Position numbers and translations under genes: made by a program
Assembly: GCF_030409055.1 (NCBI RefSeq)
Contig: NZ_CP116619.1
Location: 4,357,628 to 4,421,627, forward strand
DNA: 64,000 bases
Source of the DNA: Trichocoleus desertorum NBK24
Lineage (GTDB): Bacteria; Cyanobacteriota; Cyanobacteriia; FACHB-46
Reading direction: 5' to 3'
In this document: piece by piece, positions 47,225 through 55,707 of the stretch
Layout of the letters: each line of letters opens with the position of its first letter
Position numbering within the stretch: the stretch's first letter is position 1
Notes under the pieces: generated by a model
What the model saw: only the letters and a program-made list of their open reading frames with translations
Database searches by the model: none
What the model was told of the DNA's origin: nothing

Positions 47225-49492
47225 TTAGATCTGATTGAGCTGATCAAACGCTGGCGCATCAAAGGGAATTGTGCAGGTAGGCGCTGAGCTATGTAGCGGT
47301 AATGTGACAGCAAACGTGGTTCCTGCATTCAACTGGCTGATGACCGAAATTTGTCCTTGATGGGCATCCACACATTTTTTGACGATCGCTAAGCCCAGAC
47401 CTGTTCCTGGAATCGTTCCTACATTGGTCGCTCGGTAAAACGAGTCAAACAACCGCTGCTGATCTTCTTCAGGAATGCCAATCCCTTGATCTTGAATCTG
47501 AAAAACTACAGAATCGTTTTCGTAAGACACATTGAGATAGATGTTGCTATTGAGAGGAGAGTACTTGACAGCATTGGAAATTAGGTTGCCCAAAATATGC
47601 CGCAACAAGTTTTCGTCCATGTAAGCGTTTGTGGCGTGATTGGCGCTGGTAAAAACTAATTGATACTGTTGGCCTACAGTGAGGCGCAATTCGTCTACTA
47701 ACTCTCGACAAAAGTCTTCTACGATCAACGCCACGGGCTGACACTTGAGTTGCCCAGCCTCAGCCCGACCAATAATCAAAACTTCGTCAAGTAACTCGGT
47801 CATACGTTTGGTCGCTGCATGAATCCGCTGGAAATATCTTGCTTTCTGCTCCTCATTGACTTTGTGGGCATAGCGTTCTAGTAGCTCGCTTGACAACACG
47901 ATCGCGCTCAGTGGGTTGCGAAATTCGTGAGAAACCATTGAGACAAAATTAGATTTCAGTTGGCTGAGTTCTTTTTCTTTGGCTAGGGCGTTGTGAATAT
48001 CGGCTTCAGCTTGCTTGCGATCGGTAATATCGCGTGAAGAAATCTGGATTTCTTGAATCGTTTGCGTTCCGGATGCCCGAATTGTTTTTGCAGTTGATTC
48101 TAGCCAGACATAGTGACCCTGCTGATGACGGAAGCGATAAGACACTGAGTAGGTGTCTGGCATTTCTAAAATGGTGTCGTGGATGAGGCGCACTGCTTCT
48201 AAATCATCCATATGATGAAAATCATAGGCGGAGCGACCTAGTAATTCTTCAGGCTCATACCCTAGTAAGGAGTGACAGGCAGGGGAGACATAGAGGAATG
48301 TGCCATCAGGAGCATGCTGTGAAATCATATCCGTTGAGTTTTCTGCCAACAACCGAAACCGTTGCTCGCTCTCACGCAGCGCTTGTTCAAATTGTTTGCG
48401 TTGGGTAATGTCGCGCATGAAAGCACAGTTGTATTCTCGGCCTCGAAATTCTAAATAGTTGCGAGTGACCTCCACGGGGAAAAAATGGCCCTTTTTATGA
48501 CGGTTCAAGCCTTCCAATGTGAGAGAGCCTTGTTGTTTGAGGCGGCACCAATCTGCTTGCCAATCTTGGGGCGATAAAGCGGGAGCAATATCGAAAACTG
48601 TCATCATTAACAGCTCTGCTTTGGTATAGCCAAACATCTGACAAGCGGCTTCATTGACATAGACAAAGCGAGCATCTGGCCCTGTCCAAATCACGGCTTC
48701 TGCCGCATGATTGACGGTAAATTGCGTAAACTGTAATGCCTCTTCAACCCGTTTACGCTCTGTGACATCTCGCACGATGCAGACAAAACCATCCTTATCG
48801 ATCGCGGTCAGCGACAACTCTTGATAGAATTTTTCACCGTCCTGTTTCTTGGCGATCACTTCCCCTCGCCAAGACCCTTTATCTTGCAAATCTAACGCGG
48901 CTCGGCGGGCCATCCCCTTAAGATCGGCGTCATCATAAACCAGCCTCCACGTTTTCCCTAGTAAATCTGTTGGGCTGTCGTAGCCATAAATCTCGGCGTA
49001 CGCTTGGTTGAGGTAGATGAACTGTTCATCCTGGTTTAGGATTGCCACTCCGTCACTTGCCGCTTCGATCGCGGCTGATTGCCGCTGCATGGTTCTGAGC
49101 GTTTGGCTGCGTTCAATGGCGTAGCGAATCGATCGCACCAATAAATTAACTTCAATTTGACCCTTGACGAGATAGTCTTGAGCGCCTTGCCGTAGGGTTT
49201 CAATCGCGATCGCCTCATCATCAAGCCCTGTCAAGACCACAATTGGGGTGTTAGGAGCAGTGGCCCGCACTTGCTGTAAGGTTTCTAAGCCTTGCTCGTC
49301 GGGGAGGAAAAGATCTAGGAGAACAACGTCACACTCGTCTTCACGCAAGTAGGTGAGCGTATCGCTCAGTTGCGTCATGTGCACTACTTCCCAAGCAGCA
49401 ACACTGGTTTCAATCTGCAAAATCTTTTGTAGAAAGGTTGCGTCAGTCAGACTATCTTCTACTAGCAAAATTTTGATGGCTTGAGCATACAT
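47225..49492 (-). CDS. REC-PAS-PAS-PAS hybrid sensor histidine kinase
   Basis: This is a 755-residue soluble two-component protein. An N-terminal receiver domain has acidic pocket VEDS, phospho-acceptor Asp in CDVVLLDLFLP near residue 57, and KGQ. Three PAS domains follow (about 128-250, 255-375 and 380-500). The HisKA has FVSMVSHEFRNPLSAIV with His522. The HATPase_c has NLISNAVKYSP, DQGIGIPEEDQQRLFD and GTGLGLAIVKKCV. The receiver sits before the sensor part, so this kinase is likely an output target of another phosphorelay. The partner is not in the window. It is divergent from the LexA-box operon. Confidence 0.92.
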   Translation of the reverse strand: MYAQAIKILLVEDSLTDATFLQKILQIETSVAAWEVVHMTQLSDTLTYLREDECDVVLLDLFLPDEQGLETLQQVRATAPNTPIVVLTGLDDEAIAIETLRQGAQDYLVKGQIEVNLLVRSIRYAIERSQTLRTMQRQSAAIEAASDGVAILNQDEQFIYLNQAYAEIYGYDSPTDLLGKTWRLVYDDADLKGMARRAALDLQDKGSWRGEVIAKKQDGEKFYQELSLTAIDKDGFVCIVRDVTERKRVEEALQFTQFTVNHAAEAVIWTGPDARFVYVNEAACQMFGYTKAELLMMTVFDIAPALSPQDWQADWCRLKQQGSLTLEGLNRHKKGHFFPVEVTRNYLEFRGREYNCAFMRDITQRKQFEQALRESEQRFRLLAENSTDMISQHAPDGTFLYVSPACHSLLGYEPEELLGRSAYDFHHMDDLEAVRLIHDTILEMPDTYSVSYRFRHQQGHYVWLESTAKTIRASGTQTIQEIQISSRDITDRKQAEADIHNALAKEKELSQLKSNFVSMVSHEFRNPLSAIVLSSELLERYAHKVNEEQKARYFQRIHAATKRMTELLDEVLIIGRAEAGQLKCQPVALIVEDFCRELVDELRLTVGQQYQLVFTSANHATNAYMDENLLRHILGNLISNAVKYSPLNSNIYLNVSYENDSVVFQIQDQGIGIPEEDQQRLFDSFYRATNVGTIPGTGLGLAIVKKCVDAHQGQISVISQLNAGTTFAVTLPLHSSAPTCTIPFDAPAFDQLNQI

Positions 49493-49744
49493 AGTGCTGG
49501 CGACTTAATTTCAGGAGCAACGTTAGGAAGGCTATAGCTAAGGTTCCCGTTCTAGAAAGAGGATGCGCGGCTGAGCAGCATACTTTCGTGGTGGGCTAGG
49601 CAATTGGGTGCAAAACCTCTTAAATTTTGCGCTTAATCTCGTCCCTAGTACTGTATTTGGCAGCACTGAGAACAGTTTTAGGGTAGGAAATTACAGTTTT
49701 CACGTTCTAACTGCTGTAAAAACGCGATCGCCTTCGGAATACGG
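49493..49744. other. intergenic region between hybrid kinase and LexA-box operon
   Basis: No gene is visible. A 6-bp inverted repeat TTACAG/CTGTAA lies around 49690-49717 and a HIP1 octamer follows. The kinase promoter should be here. Confidence 0.5.
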
Positions 49745-49774
49745 CTGACATTGTTGCAAGTTTTATAGTATAGT
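49745..49774 (+). promoter_or_regulatory. sigma-70-type promoter of the four-gene envelope operon
   Basis: CTGACA (49745-49750) and TATAGT (49769-49774) match -35 and -10 hexamers with an 18-bp spacer. The predicted transcription start is near 49781, immediately before the LexA-box palindrome. It was assigned by eye; no start-site data. Confidence 0.55.
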
Positions 49775-49782
49775 CCTGTTAT

Positions 49783-49806
49783 TTAATAGTACTTTTGTAC
49801 TATTAA
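49783..49806. promoter_or_regulatory. LexA (SOS) box, perfect match in a 10-bp palindrome
   Basis: TTAATAGTAC and GTACTATTAA form a perfect 10-bp inverted repeat around TTTT. Its core 49788-49801 (AGTACTTTTGTACT) fits every position of the LexA consensus reported for Anabaena-type cyanobacteria, RGTACNNNDGTWCB. It sits just downstream of a promoter-like pair, an ideal place for repression, and 1 bp before the first possible start codon. Confidence 0.72.
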
Positions 49807-49807
49807 G

Positions 49808-50749
49808 GTGATTCACCCTAGAGCGTCGAAGTTAGCTACCCCCAGTGCCATGAAAGAACCTGCTCCAACTCGAAGAAACAGAACCTGGACCGGACGCAGC
49901 CAACTGAAGCAATCTGCATCGCTCCCCGCTAATCGCGTGATTCAGCTAGCTCATGCCGTCAGCCGAGCTGCCGCGATCGAAAAATCTTACCGTCAGACTG
50001 TTGAATCTCTGCCACCTCTGGCAGAAATGCCTCCCTCAACTGTAACGCCCCCACGTCCGCTGCATAGCTCACGCCTTAAGCCGAAGTTGTCGGATGGAGA
50101 TTCTGCCTTGCCAGCAGATGTAGCTCAGCGAATTGAAGCGCAAGCGGTTCGGGTTGAACAGTTATCTGCTGAACTGAGAGCAGCGATGGCACAGCTTAAA
50201 ACCATGACTGCAAAAACCTACTCAGAGCCTTCTGGAACTCTAAACCCAGACCTGAGCAGCGCAGTTCCTCTAGGCCAAGTGGTGTCTGAGCAGGCGAGTG
50301 GGACGGCGGATTTAGCCCAAGCCAAGCAGAACGCTACCTCAACGGCTCAACTATTACGGCGACTGAAGCAACGGAAAAAAAGTGAAACTCGCCTCCGTCT
50401 TCGTAGTCATCCAACCCGGACTCTGCGGCACCCTCAGTTCCGGTGGAACGCTCACCCTTGGCTACGGCAAGTTCGTCGCTGGCTCAAGGCTGGCGTTCAG
50501 TTACCCGTGGGCATGTCAGCCATTCTGAGTGATGCTGCTATTTGGGTGGCGATCGCAGCAGCATCCCGCATCGGTTTACAAACCCTAATTCAGGCTTATC
50601 CCGTCCTTTGGCCGCCTGTAATGCTTCTCGTTACTGTAGCGGCTTTACTCACCACGTACCAAGCTGTGTTCAATTCAGCCACGGGCGTTCCTTGGGCCTA
50701 TCGGTTGCTATTGGTCGTAGCGGGTTTGTGGTTGGGAGGACGGCTCTAA
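49808..50749 (+). CDS. multi-pass membrane protein of unknown function (first gene of LexA-box operon)
   Basis: This 313-residue protein was not recognised as a named family. The first 210 residues are soluble, basic and Ala/Gln/Pro-rich, with a possible helical stretch (ADVAQRIEAQAVRVEQLSAE, about residues 98-130). A very basic segment (RRLKQRKKSETRLRLRSH) precedes the membrane part. The last 85 residues hold about three hydrophobic segments (AAIWVAIAAASRIGL, PVMLLVTVAALLTTY, LLLVVAGLWLGGRL). The start is uncertain: GTG 49808 abuts the LexA box, while ATG 49850 (MKEPAPTRRNR) lacks a clear ribosome-binding site. It is first in a run of four same-strand genes. Confidence 0.75.
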   Translation: MIHPRASKLATPSAMKEPAPTRRNRTWTGRSQLKQSASLPANRVIQLAHAVSRAAAIEKSYRQTVESLPPLAEMPPSTVTPPRPLHSSRLKPKLSDGDSALPADVAQRIEAQAVRVEQLSAELRAAMAQLKTMTAKTYSEPSGTLNPDLSSAVPLGQVVSEQASGTADLAQAKQNATSTAQLLRRLKQRKKSETRLRLRSHPTRTLRHPQFRWNAHPWLRQVRRWLKAGVQLPVGMSAILSDAAIWVAIAAASRIGLQTLIQAYPVLWPPVMLLVTVAALLTTYQAVFNSATGVPWAYRLLLVVAGLWLGGRL

Positions 50750-50848
50750 TGCCCGGAATATTGGGAATATCTGGGGCAGCAGAACAGGTGCGGTGGTGAA
50801 GATGGAGCTAGGTTCTAGAGTCAAAGCATTACCAAGGGCGAAGGATAG

Positions 50849-51244
50849 ATGAAACGCGATCGCTTTCAGAGGCCAGATTTGAAATCCCTCTTCAAACCCT
50901 TGCTCGTGAGTGGCATGGTTGTTGCAGTTTTGAGTCTGTTGCTGGATTTGCATGGAGTTGTCAAAGCCAAAAATCATGGCGAAGTTTGCCAAGAAATTGT
51001 GCAATCCAAGGCCACGCTTTCTAGAGAACAATTAGCCAAACTTCTCACCATTCCAGAGCGCGATCGCAAAAGCAAAGTACAGGGGATTTTGAAAGCGCCT
51101 TACTGCAAGTTACCAAAATTAGAAGTCCGCGCTGGTGTCAAGGCCGAGCGAGAAGCTTATCCCTTAGAGTTTGACCCCCAGACTTGGTTAGTGATTTTGT
51201 ATGAGGGCGATGAGTATGCGGGGTATCGGTTTAGTTTTCGTTAG
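50849..51244 (+). CDS. single-pass membrane-anchored protein of unknown function
   Basis: This 131-residue protein has a basic N-terminus (MKRDRFQRPDLKSLFK), then one hydrophobic segment (LLVSGMVVAVLSLLLDL, about residues 18-35), then a periplasmic-looking domain. That domain contains VCQEIVQSKATLSREQLAKLLTIPERDRKSKVQ and a C-terminal PQTWLVILYEGDEYAGYRFSFR. Two cysteines lie in the outer domain. The 3' end overlaps the next gene, so the two are likely translationally coupled. The family is unknown to me; the context suggests an envelope role. Confidence 0.78.
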   Translation: MKRDRFQRPDLKSLFKPLLVSGMVVAVLSLLLDLHGVVKAKNHGEVCQEIVQSKATLSREQLAKLLTIPERDRKSKVQGILKAPYCKLPKLEVRAGVKAEREAYPLEFDPQTWLVILYEGDEYAGYRFSFR

Positions 51245-51695
51245 GTTGGCTGTGGCGATCGCCATCTTGGTACTGCTGCGCTTCGGTTGCTCTCGTCAGG
51301 AAACCACAGAGTTAACGCCTCAGAAAATCCAATTGGCCCAAACTTGGGAACTCCAACCCGGTAGCGCGATCGCGGGTTATCAAGTTGCCGGAGGTCTGGG
51401 CGATATTTCCATTTTTTTAGGGGGTAAAGCCGTGTTTGCGCCGTTTACTGGATTGGTGCAGCCGTACCAAGGTAACTGTGTTTTGTTTTCTAGTGACGAG
51501 GTGCCAGCTTACCTATTTCGACTTTGTGGCCTGAAGCAACCCCAGGCAGGCGATGTGCGCCGAGGGGAAGTCATTGGAGCGGGTACCTACTTACAGTTTG
51601 CCGCGCTGCGAAAACAACCCAATGGCACTTGGGCTTTTGTCGAACCTTCTCGAAGCATTTTGGAGCGCACTCTTAAACAGCATCAAACTAGATAA
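51216..51695 (+). CDS. membrane-anchored degenerate LytM/M23-like protein
   Basis: This is an approximately 159-residue protein from ATG 51216, chosen because GAGGG at 51203-51207 gives an 8-nt spacing (ATGs at 51201 and 51210 are alternatives). It has one N-terminal membrane segment (IGLVFVRLAVAIAILVLLRF). The globular part resembles an M23/LytM beta-sandwich: VFAPFTGLVQPYQG, AGDVRRGEVIGAGT and YLQFAALRKQPNGTW echo the APxxGxV, GDxVxxGxxIG and LHFELR blocks. The catalytic histidine is replaced (LQFAALR), so it is probably an inactive, binding or activating version. The gene overlaps the upstream gene and ends 2 bp before the lysozyme-like gene. Confidence 0.75.
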   Translation: MRGIGLVFVRLAVAIAILVLLRFGCSRQETTELTPQKIQLAQTWELQPGSAIAGYQVAGGLGDISIFLGGKAVFAPFTGLVQPYQGNCVLFSSDEVPAYLFRLCGLKQPQAGDVRRGEVIGAGTYLQFAALRKQPNGTWAFVEPSRSILERTLKQHQTR

Positions 51696-51697
51696 CC

Positions 51698-52693
51698 ATG
51701 AAACAGCATCATTTTGTTGCCGCTAGCTTGCTTGTGGTCACGCTGGGCACAGCTCAAGCTGCACAGGCAGATGATGTCGGTTTAGACTTTAGTCTCTCGT
51801 CTGAACAACATTTGTCCGCCACTGCGACGGTTCAGGGTTCAAGTCAGGCTCCTACTTCCCCCGCTACTGCCTTAGAACCTGCGGCAGAAGTAGCCCTAGG
51901 GGAGCTGGATTTTGCCCTTGCCCCACCCGCTGTAGAACCCCCCGCCCCACCCAACTCAGCTACCAACAATACCAGCTCCCCTAGGGCTACTTCTGCGATC
52001 GCAGCTACTGATTCTGAACCAGTGCCAACTGCACCCGCTGATTTGTTTGAGGGAGGTGTCAACTCATTGGTTGCCAAAGCGGTGGGTAGTGCTGAGGGTA
52101 CCAGAACCCCAATGGGCGATCGCACCAGGGCTTACTACGGGCATATAGATCCGGGTAACGGTGTCTGGAATCTCGGTTCTTTTTCTTACCAGCATGGTGC
52201 CCCCTCCCCAGAAGCAGCGGATGAGAAGCAGCTCAAACGATTAGCCAAGCAAGCCACAATGGTGCGACAGCAAGCCGCAGCCAAAGGTATGCAGTTAAAC
52301 CTGGAAGAGGAACTAAACGCGATCGATTTAGCGAATCAAGCTCCTTTAGCTGCCCTCGATCGCGGGGGTTACATTGATTGGCTAGAAGCTGCTCACAAAA
52401 TGGGTTTGCGAGGTTCAGAAGCGGTTTTGTGGGCTAGGACGCGATCGTTTCTAAACCCAGATACAGGTCAGTGGAATGCCCCCGGTCTCGGTAACAATGT
52501 CTATAGCATTTCTCGCGATCAGGAACGGCGGCAGCAAGCCATTGCCAGAGCGATCGCCCTGCATCAACAGCAATACCAGAAACCAGCCGCTGCGGTAGCT
52601 CCACCCCAGCCACCCCAAACATCGGCTAGTGCTCCACCTCCCACCCCAGAAGCGGTGGCAACTCAAATCGTTTTCTACGACTTAGACCAGTAG
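51698..52693 (+). CDS. exported lysozyme-like protein with an inverted-repeat-flanked linker
   Basis: This 331-residue exported protein has a signal peptide (residues 1-25, cleaving near AQA|D), then a low-complexity Ala/Pro/Ser/Thr-rich linker to about residue 115. A conserved domain with LVAKAVGSAEGTRTPMGDRT, YYGHIDPGNGVWNLGSFSYQHG and a helical part ending in ARAIALHQQQYQKP follows, then a Pro-rich tail. The SAEGT motif resembles the catalytic-Glu helix of lambda-type lysozymes (inference). The linker is encoded across a perfect 25-bp inverted repeat (51884-51908 and 51972-51996), and inversion of the 63-bp centre would preserve the frame. It begins 2 bp after the LytM-like gene. Confidence 0.8.
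   Translation: MKQHHFVAASLLVVTLGTAQAAQADDVGLDFSLSSEQHLSATATVQGSSQAPTSPATALEPAAEVALGELDFALAPPAVEPPAPPNSATNNTSSPRATSAIAATDSEPVPTAPADLFEGGVNSLVAKAVGSAEGTRTPMGDRTRAYYGHIDPGNGVWNLGSFSYQHGAPSPEAADEKQLKRLAKQATMVRQQAAAKGMQLNLEEELNAIDLANQAPLAALDRGGYIDWLEAAHKMGLRGSEAVLWARTRSFLNPDTGQWNAPGLGNNVYSISRDQERRQQAIARAIALHQQQYQKPAAAVAPPQPPQTSASAPPPTPEAVATQIVFYDLDQ
51884..51996. repeat. perfect 25-bp inverted repeat flanking a 63-bp segment inside a coding region
   Basis: The 25 bases at 51884-51908 (beginning GCAGAAGTAGCCC) are exactly complementary to those at 51972-51996 (ending GGGCTACTTCTGC). The 63 bases between (51909-51971) equal 21 codons. Reading the segment in the opposite orientation gives an open frame with a Gly/Ala-rich peptide and no stop codon. 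Bases just outside and just inside the arms are not complementary, so the repeat boundary is sharp. Confidence 0.93.
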
Positions 52694-52866
52694 AGATTTG
52701 TGGTTTCCTCGAAGGCTGCCCAATAGCGGTTGTAGCTGGTTTTCTGGCGACATCTATCAATTGAACGTGGTCGCTGAGGTGCAATATGCGCCAGAAGAAT
52801 TCGGGCGATCGGCTGCTTCCACTCTGCTCGTGGCAAATCGACCGCAGCAGGCAGACAACAACGCAC
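52694..52866. other. region downstream of the lysozyme-like gene
   Basis: No recognised gene lies here. A protein-like stretch (52767-52865, reading VVAEVQYAPEEFGRSAAST) in one plus-strand frame lacks a good start and may be a remnant. An intrinsic terminator follows. Confidence 0.4.
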
Positions 52867-52905
52867 AAAAAAGTCGAGGTGAGTTTAATAACCCTCGACT
52901 TTTTT
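52867..52905 (+). terminator. intrinsic terminator of the LexA-box operon
   Basis: AAAAAAGTCGAGG (52867-52879) pairs perfectly with CCTCGACTTTTTT (52893-52905) across a 13-nt loop, ending in a T-run. A-run and T-run on opposite sides make it potentially bidirectional. The remaining bases to 53057 show nothing specific. Confidence 0.88.
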
Positions 52906-53057
52906 GTTTTCGGATCGCCTTGGATCGTTTTAATGAAAAGCTGTAGCGGCGCGATCGCAAAGTAGATAACACACTTTGAGACGAGATCTCAGAGGGTAAG
53001 CATTGGCTTAGATTGCGATACCCCACTGCCCAGTCTTATCTAAAACGCTACTTTCAG

Positions 53058-53351
53058 TTATTCCTGCTCTATCTCTTGCTCTAAGAGATTGGAGAGCTTA
53101 CCTCTGATATGAGCCACTCTTTGGCTGTCTTTGGGATACGCCACAAGTTTGACTTCTACTTCAGTAATATTTTTGATTCGAGTTGTCTTTTCCCAAAGTC
53201 TCTTTTCCCTGTCAGTTTCGTCCTCATATCGGAACGTCACTGTTTTATTCGTCACATCAAGAATTTGGACGTTTTTGATCCAAGTATTCGTACCGCCGAG
53301 ACAGAGCCAAACGTTTGGCTGCCCAATAAGCTCTCTAAGCTTGTCTCTCAT
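53058..53351 (-). CDS. conserved small protein of unknown function
   Basis: This 97-residue charged, probably cytosolic protein begins MRDKLRELIGQPNVWLCLGG and continues with beta-like strands (IKNVQILDVTNKTVTFRYEDE). It ends in a charged helical segment (VAHIRGKLSNLLEQEIEQE). The beta-rich layout with a ligand-like GG turn vaguely recalls small SH3/Sm-like folds, but no family was recognised. Overlapping plus-strand frames are Phe/Ser-rich shadows. It is a single gene upstream of typA's 3' end, in a generally gene-poor stretch. Confidence 0.6.
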   Translation of the reverse strand: MRDKLRELIGQPNVWLCLGGTNTWIKNVQILDVTNKTVTFRYEDETDREKRLWEKTTRIKNITEVEVKLVAYPKDSQRVAHIRGKLSNLLEQEIEQE

Positions 53352-53598
53352 AGATTGGCTTTTCCTTATCCTTGGTAATGAACTAGGGTGCTGCTCAGCG
53401 TAATTCTTGGTGACTGCACAGTTAAAAGTCAGTCGCGTTTTTGTCTGTGCCTATAGAATCCACTAACTTAGTTCTTAAAATTACCGGGAAAATACTTAAT
53501 CTAGTAGGCCATAGTTAAGCCGTTTATATAGATTTATGGATGTCAAGCTCTCCAGGCAGGCTGCCCCCTGAGGATTTTTACGACTGATTGCTCTCACT
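53352..53598. other. intergenic region, nothing recognised
   Basis: These bases lie between a small hypothetical gene and the typA terminator. No gene, RNA motif or repeat was identified. Confidence 0.5.
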
Positions 53599-53629
53599 AA
53601 AAAAGGCGCACAGCTAGCTGCACGCCTTT
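53599..53629 (-). terminator. intrinsic terminator of typA
   Basis: On the minus strand AAAGGCG (53629-53623) pairs with CGCCTTT (53608-53602), the stem being extended by an AGCTAGCT-centred core, and ends in a run of Ts (53604-53599). It is 26 bp past the typA stop. Confidence 0.82.
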
Positions 53630-53654
53630 CTTCAGACTAACAATGGTTCACCGC

Positions 53655-55445
53655 TTAACGCTTAGCTAGCTTCTTGGTGACTTTGCGGAGACGAATGGAT
53701 TGGGGGGTAACTTCCACCAACTCATCGGGACCGATATACTCCAACGCCCGCTCTAGGCTCATATCAATCGGAGCTTGCAATTGTACTAGTTCCTCACCCC
53801 CAGAAGCTCGGTGGTTGGTCAACTGCTTGCTTTTACAGATATTGAGTTCTAGGTCTTGCTGGCGGTTGTGCTCACCCACAATCATGCCCTTGTACACCTT
53901 GGTACCTGGCGTGATGAAGAATGCACCCCGATCTTCAGCGTTTTTCATGGCGTAGAAGGTAGCGGTTCCTTCTTCAAACGCAATCAGCACACCATTGCGG
54001 CGGGCCTCAATGTCACCACCCAAAGGACGGTAATCGAGGAAGCTATGGTTCATGATGCCTTCGCCACGAGTTAGCCGCATGAACTCACCCCGGAAGCCCA
54101 CCAGACCACGAGCAGGAACGACGAATTCCAACTGAGTCCGACCGTTGGGGCTGACCATCATGTTTTGCATTTCAGCCCGCCGCTGACCCAATCGCTCGAT
54201 ACAGCTACCGACTGCTTCTTCGGGCACATCGAGAACCAAATTCTCAAATGGCTCGCAGGGTTGGCCGCTGACTTCGCGATAAATAACTTGTGGCTGAGAT
54301 ACTTGGAACTCATAGCCTTCCCGGCGCATGGTTTCGATCAAGATGCCGAGGTGTAATTCACCCCGACCCGAAACCAGGAAGCGATCGGGAGATTCCGTTT
54401 CTTCAACTCGTAGAGCTACGTTGGTTTCTAGTTCTCGCATCAAGCGATCGCGCACCTGACGAGAGGTGACGAAACTACCTTCTTGGCCCGCAAACGGCGA
54501 GTCGTTTACCGAGAAAGTCATCTGTAAGGTTGGTTCGTCTACCTTGATCAGAGGCAGCGCTTGAGGCTCGTTAGGGCAAGTAATGGTTTCACCAATGTTG
54601 GCATTGGCAAAGCCAGCAACTGCTACAAGGTTACCTGCGGTCGCTTCTGCAATATCAACTCGCTTTAGGCCATCAAAGCCCATCAGCTTGCTGATCTTGG
54701 ATTTAACGATTTCACCCGTTTCAGTGACCAATGCTGCTTGCTGCCCAACGCGAATCGTACCGTTGTGAATTTTGCCAATCACAATCCGACCTACGTACTC
54801 AGAGTAGTCCAGCGTGGTGACTTGCAGTTGCAATGACTTGCTAGGATCGCCCACAGGTGGGGGAACGTGACGTAGGAAGGCATTGAAGAGAGGCTGCATA
54901 TCTACGCCTTGTTCTTCTAGAGTTTCTTTGGCGTAGCCTTCCAGACCCGAAGCAAAGAGGTAAGGGAAATCGCACTGATCATCATCTGCACCGAGTTCTA
55001 GGAACAGATCCAAAACTTTATCAACTGCGGTGTGGGGGTCAGCACGAGGACGGTCGATTTTGTTGACCAAGACAATGGGACGTAAACCCTTTTCCAAGGC
55101 TTTCTTTAGTACGAAACGAGTTTGCGGCATGGGGCCTTCGTTGGCGTCTACAATCAGCAGACAGCCATCCACCATACCCAGAACTCGCTCGACTTCGCCT
55201 CCGAAGTCGGCGTGACCAGGGGTGTCAACAATATTAATTAGGGTTTCTTTGTAGCGAACCGCTGTGTTCTTCGACAAAATAGTAATGCCGCGCTCTCGCT
55301 CCAAGTCGTTGGAGTCCATGACGCAATCCGGAACCTCTTCTCCTTCACGGAATGTGCCAGCTTGTTTGAGCAGTGCATCGACAAGAGTAGTTTTGCCGTG
55401 GTCAACGTGGGCAATGATGGCGACATTGCGGATGGGGAGAGACAT
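53655..55445 (-). CDS. typA: translational GTPase TypA/BipA
   Basis: This 596-residue ribosome-associated GTPase of the EF-G group is involved in stress adaptation and ribosome assembly. It has the G1 motif [14 protein letters not shown] at residues 13-26, the switch I region [15 protein letters not shown]3 [13 protein letters not shown]4 [12 protein letters not shown], then domains II-V and the BipA-specific C-terminal domain. The length is standard. It is a single gene with a strong terminator. Confidence 0.97.
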   Translation of the reverse strand: MSLPIRNVAIIAHVDHGKTTLVDALLKQAGTFREGEEVPDCVMDSNDLERERGITILSKNTAVRYKETLINIVDTPGHADFGGEVERVLGMVDGCLLIVDANEGPMPQTRFVLKKALEKGLRPIVLVNKIDRPRADPHTAVDKVLDLFLELGADDDQCDFPYLFASGLEGYAKETLEEQGVDMQPLFNAFLRHVPPPVGDPSKSLQLQVTTLDYSEYVGRIVIGKIHNGTIRVGQQAALVTETGEIVKSKISKLMGFDGLKRVDIAEATAGNLVAVAGFANANIGETITCPNEPQALPLIKVDEPTLQMTFSVNDSPFAGQEGSFVTSRQVRDRLMRELETNVALRVEETESPDRFLVSGRGELHLGILIETMRREGYEFQVSQPQVIYREVSGQPCEPFENLVLDVPEEAVGSCIERLGQRRAEMQNMMVSPNGRTQLEFVVPARGLVGFRGEFMRLTRGEGIMNHSFLDYRPLGGDIEARRNGVLIAFEEGTATFYAMKNAEDRGAFFITPGTKVYKGMIVGEHNRQQDLELNICKSKQLTNHRASGGEELVQLQAPIDMSLERALEYIGPDELVEVTPQSIRLRKVTKKLAKR

Positions 55446-55707
55446 AGAGGAGTTCCAGCGTTAAGGAATAAAGAGCTAGGAGTCTAGAGAATAGTCAAGG
55501 CTTCTTGTATTAAGTTTTCCCGCAAGAAGCTTAAATCTTCCTGTAAAGAAGACTTAATAATTCTAGCTTACCTGACTAAGGCATGAAAGTTTTATTGAGG
55601 CGGTTGAGGGTCTGTAGGGAAAGCCGCACATCCTTATTATAGCAAGTGAGATTTTGAGCTAAAGTGCGATCGCAGTGGGGCAAGTTGCAGGACAAGTTGG
55701 GCAGACA

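Noticed and set aside
52698..52946. Plus-strand open frame downstream of the lysozyme-like gene
   Set aside because: It runs through a strong intrinsic terminator and lacks a ribosome-binding site; at most a gene remnant.
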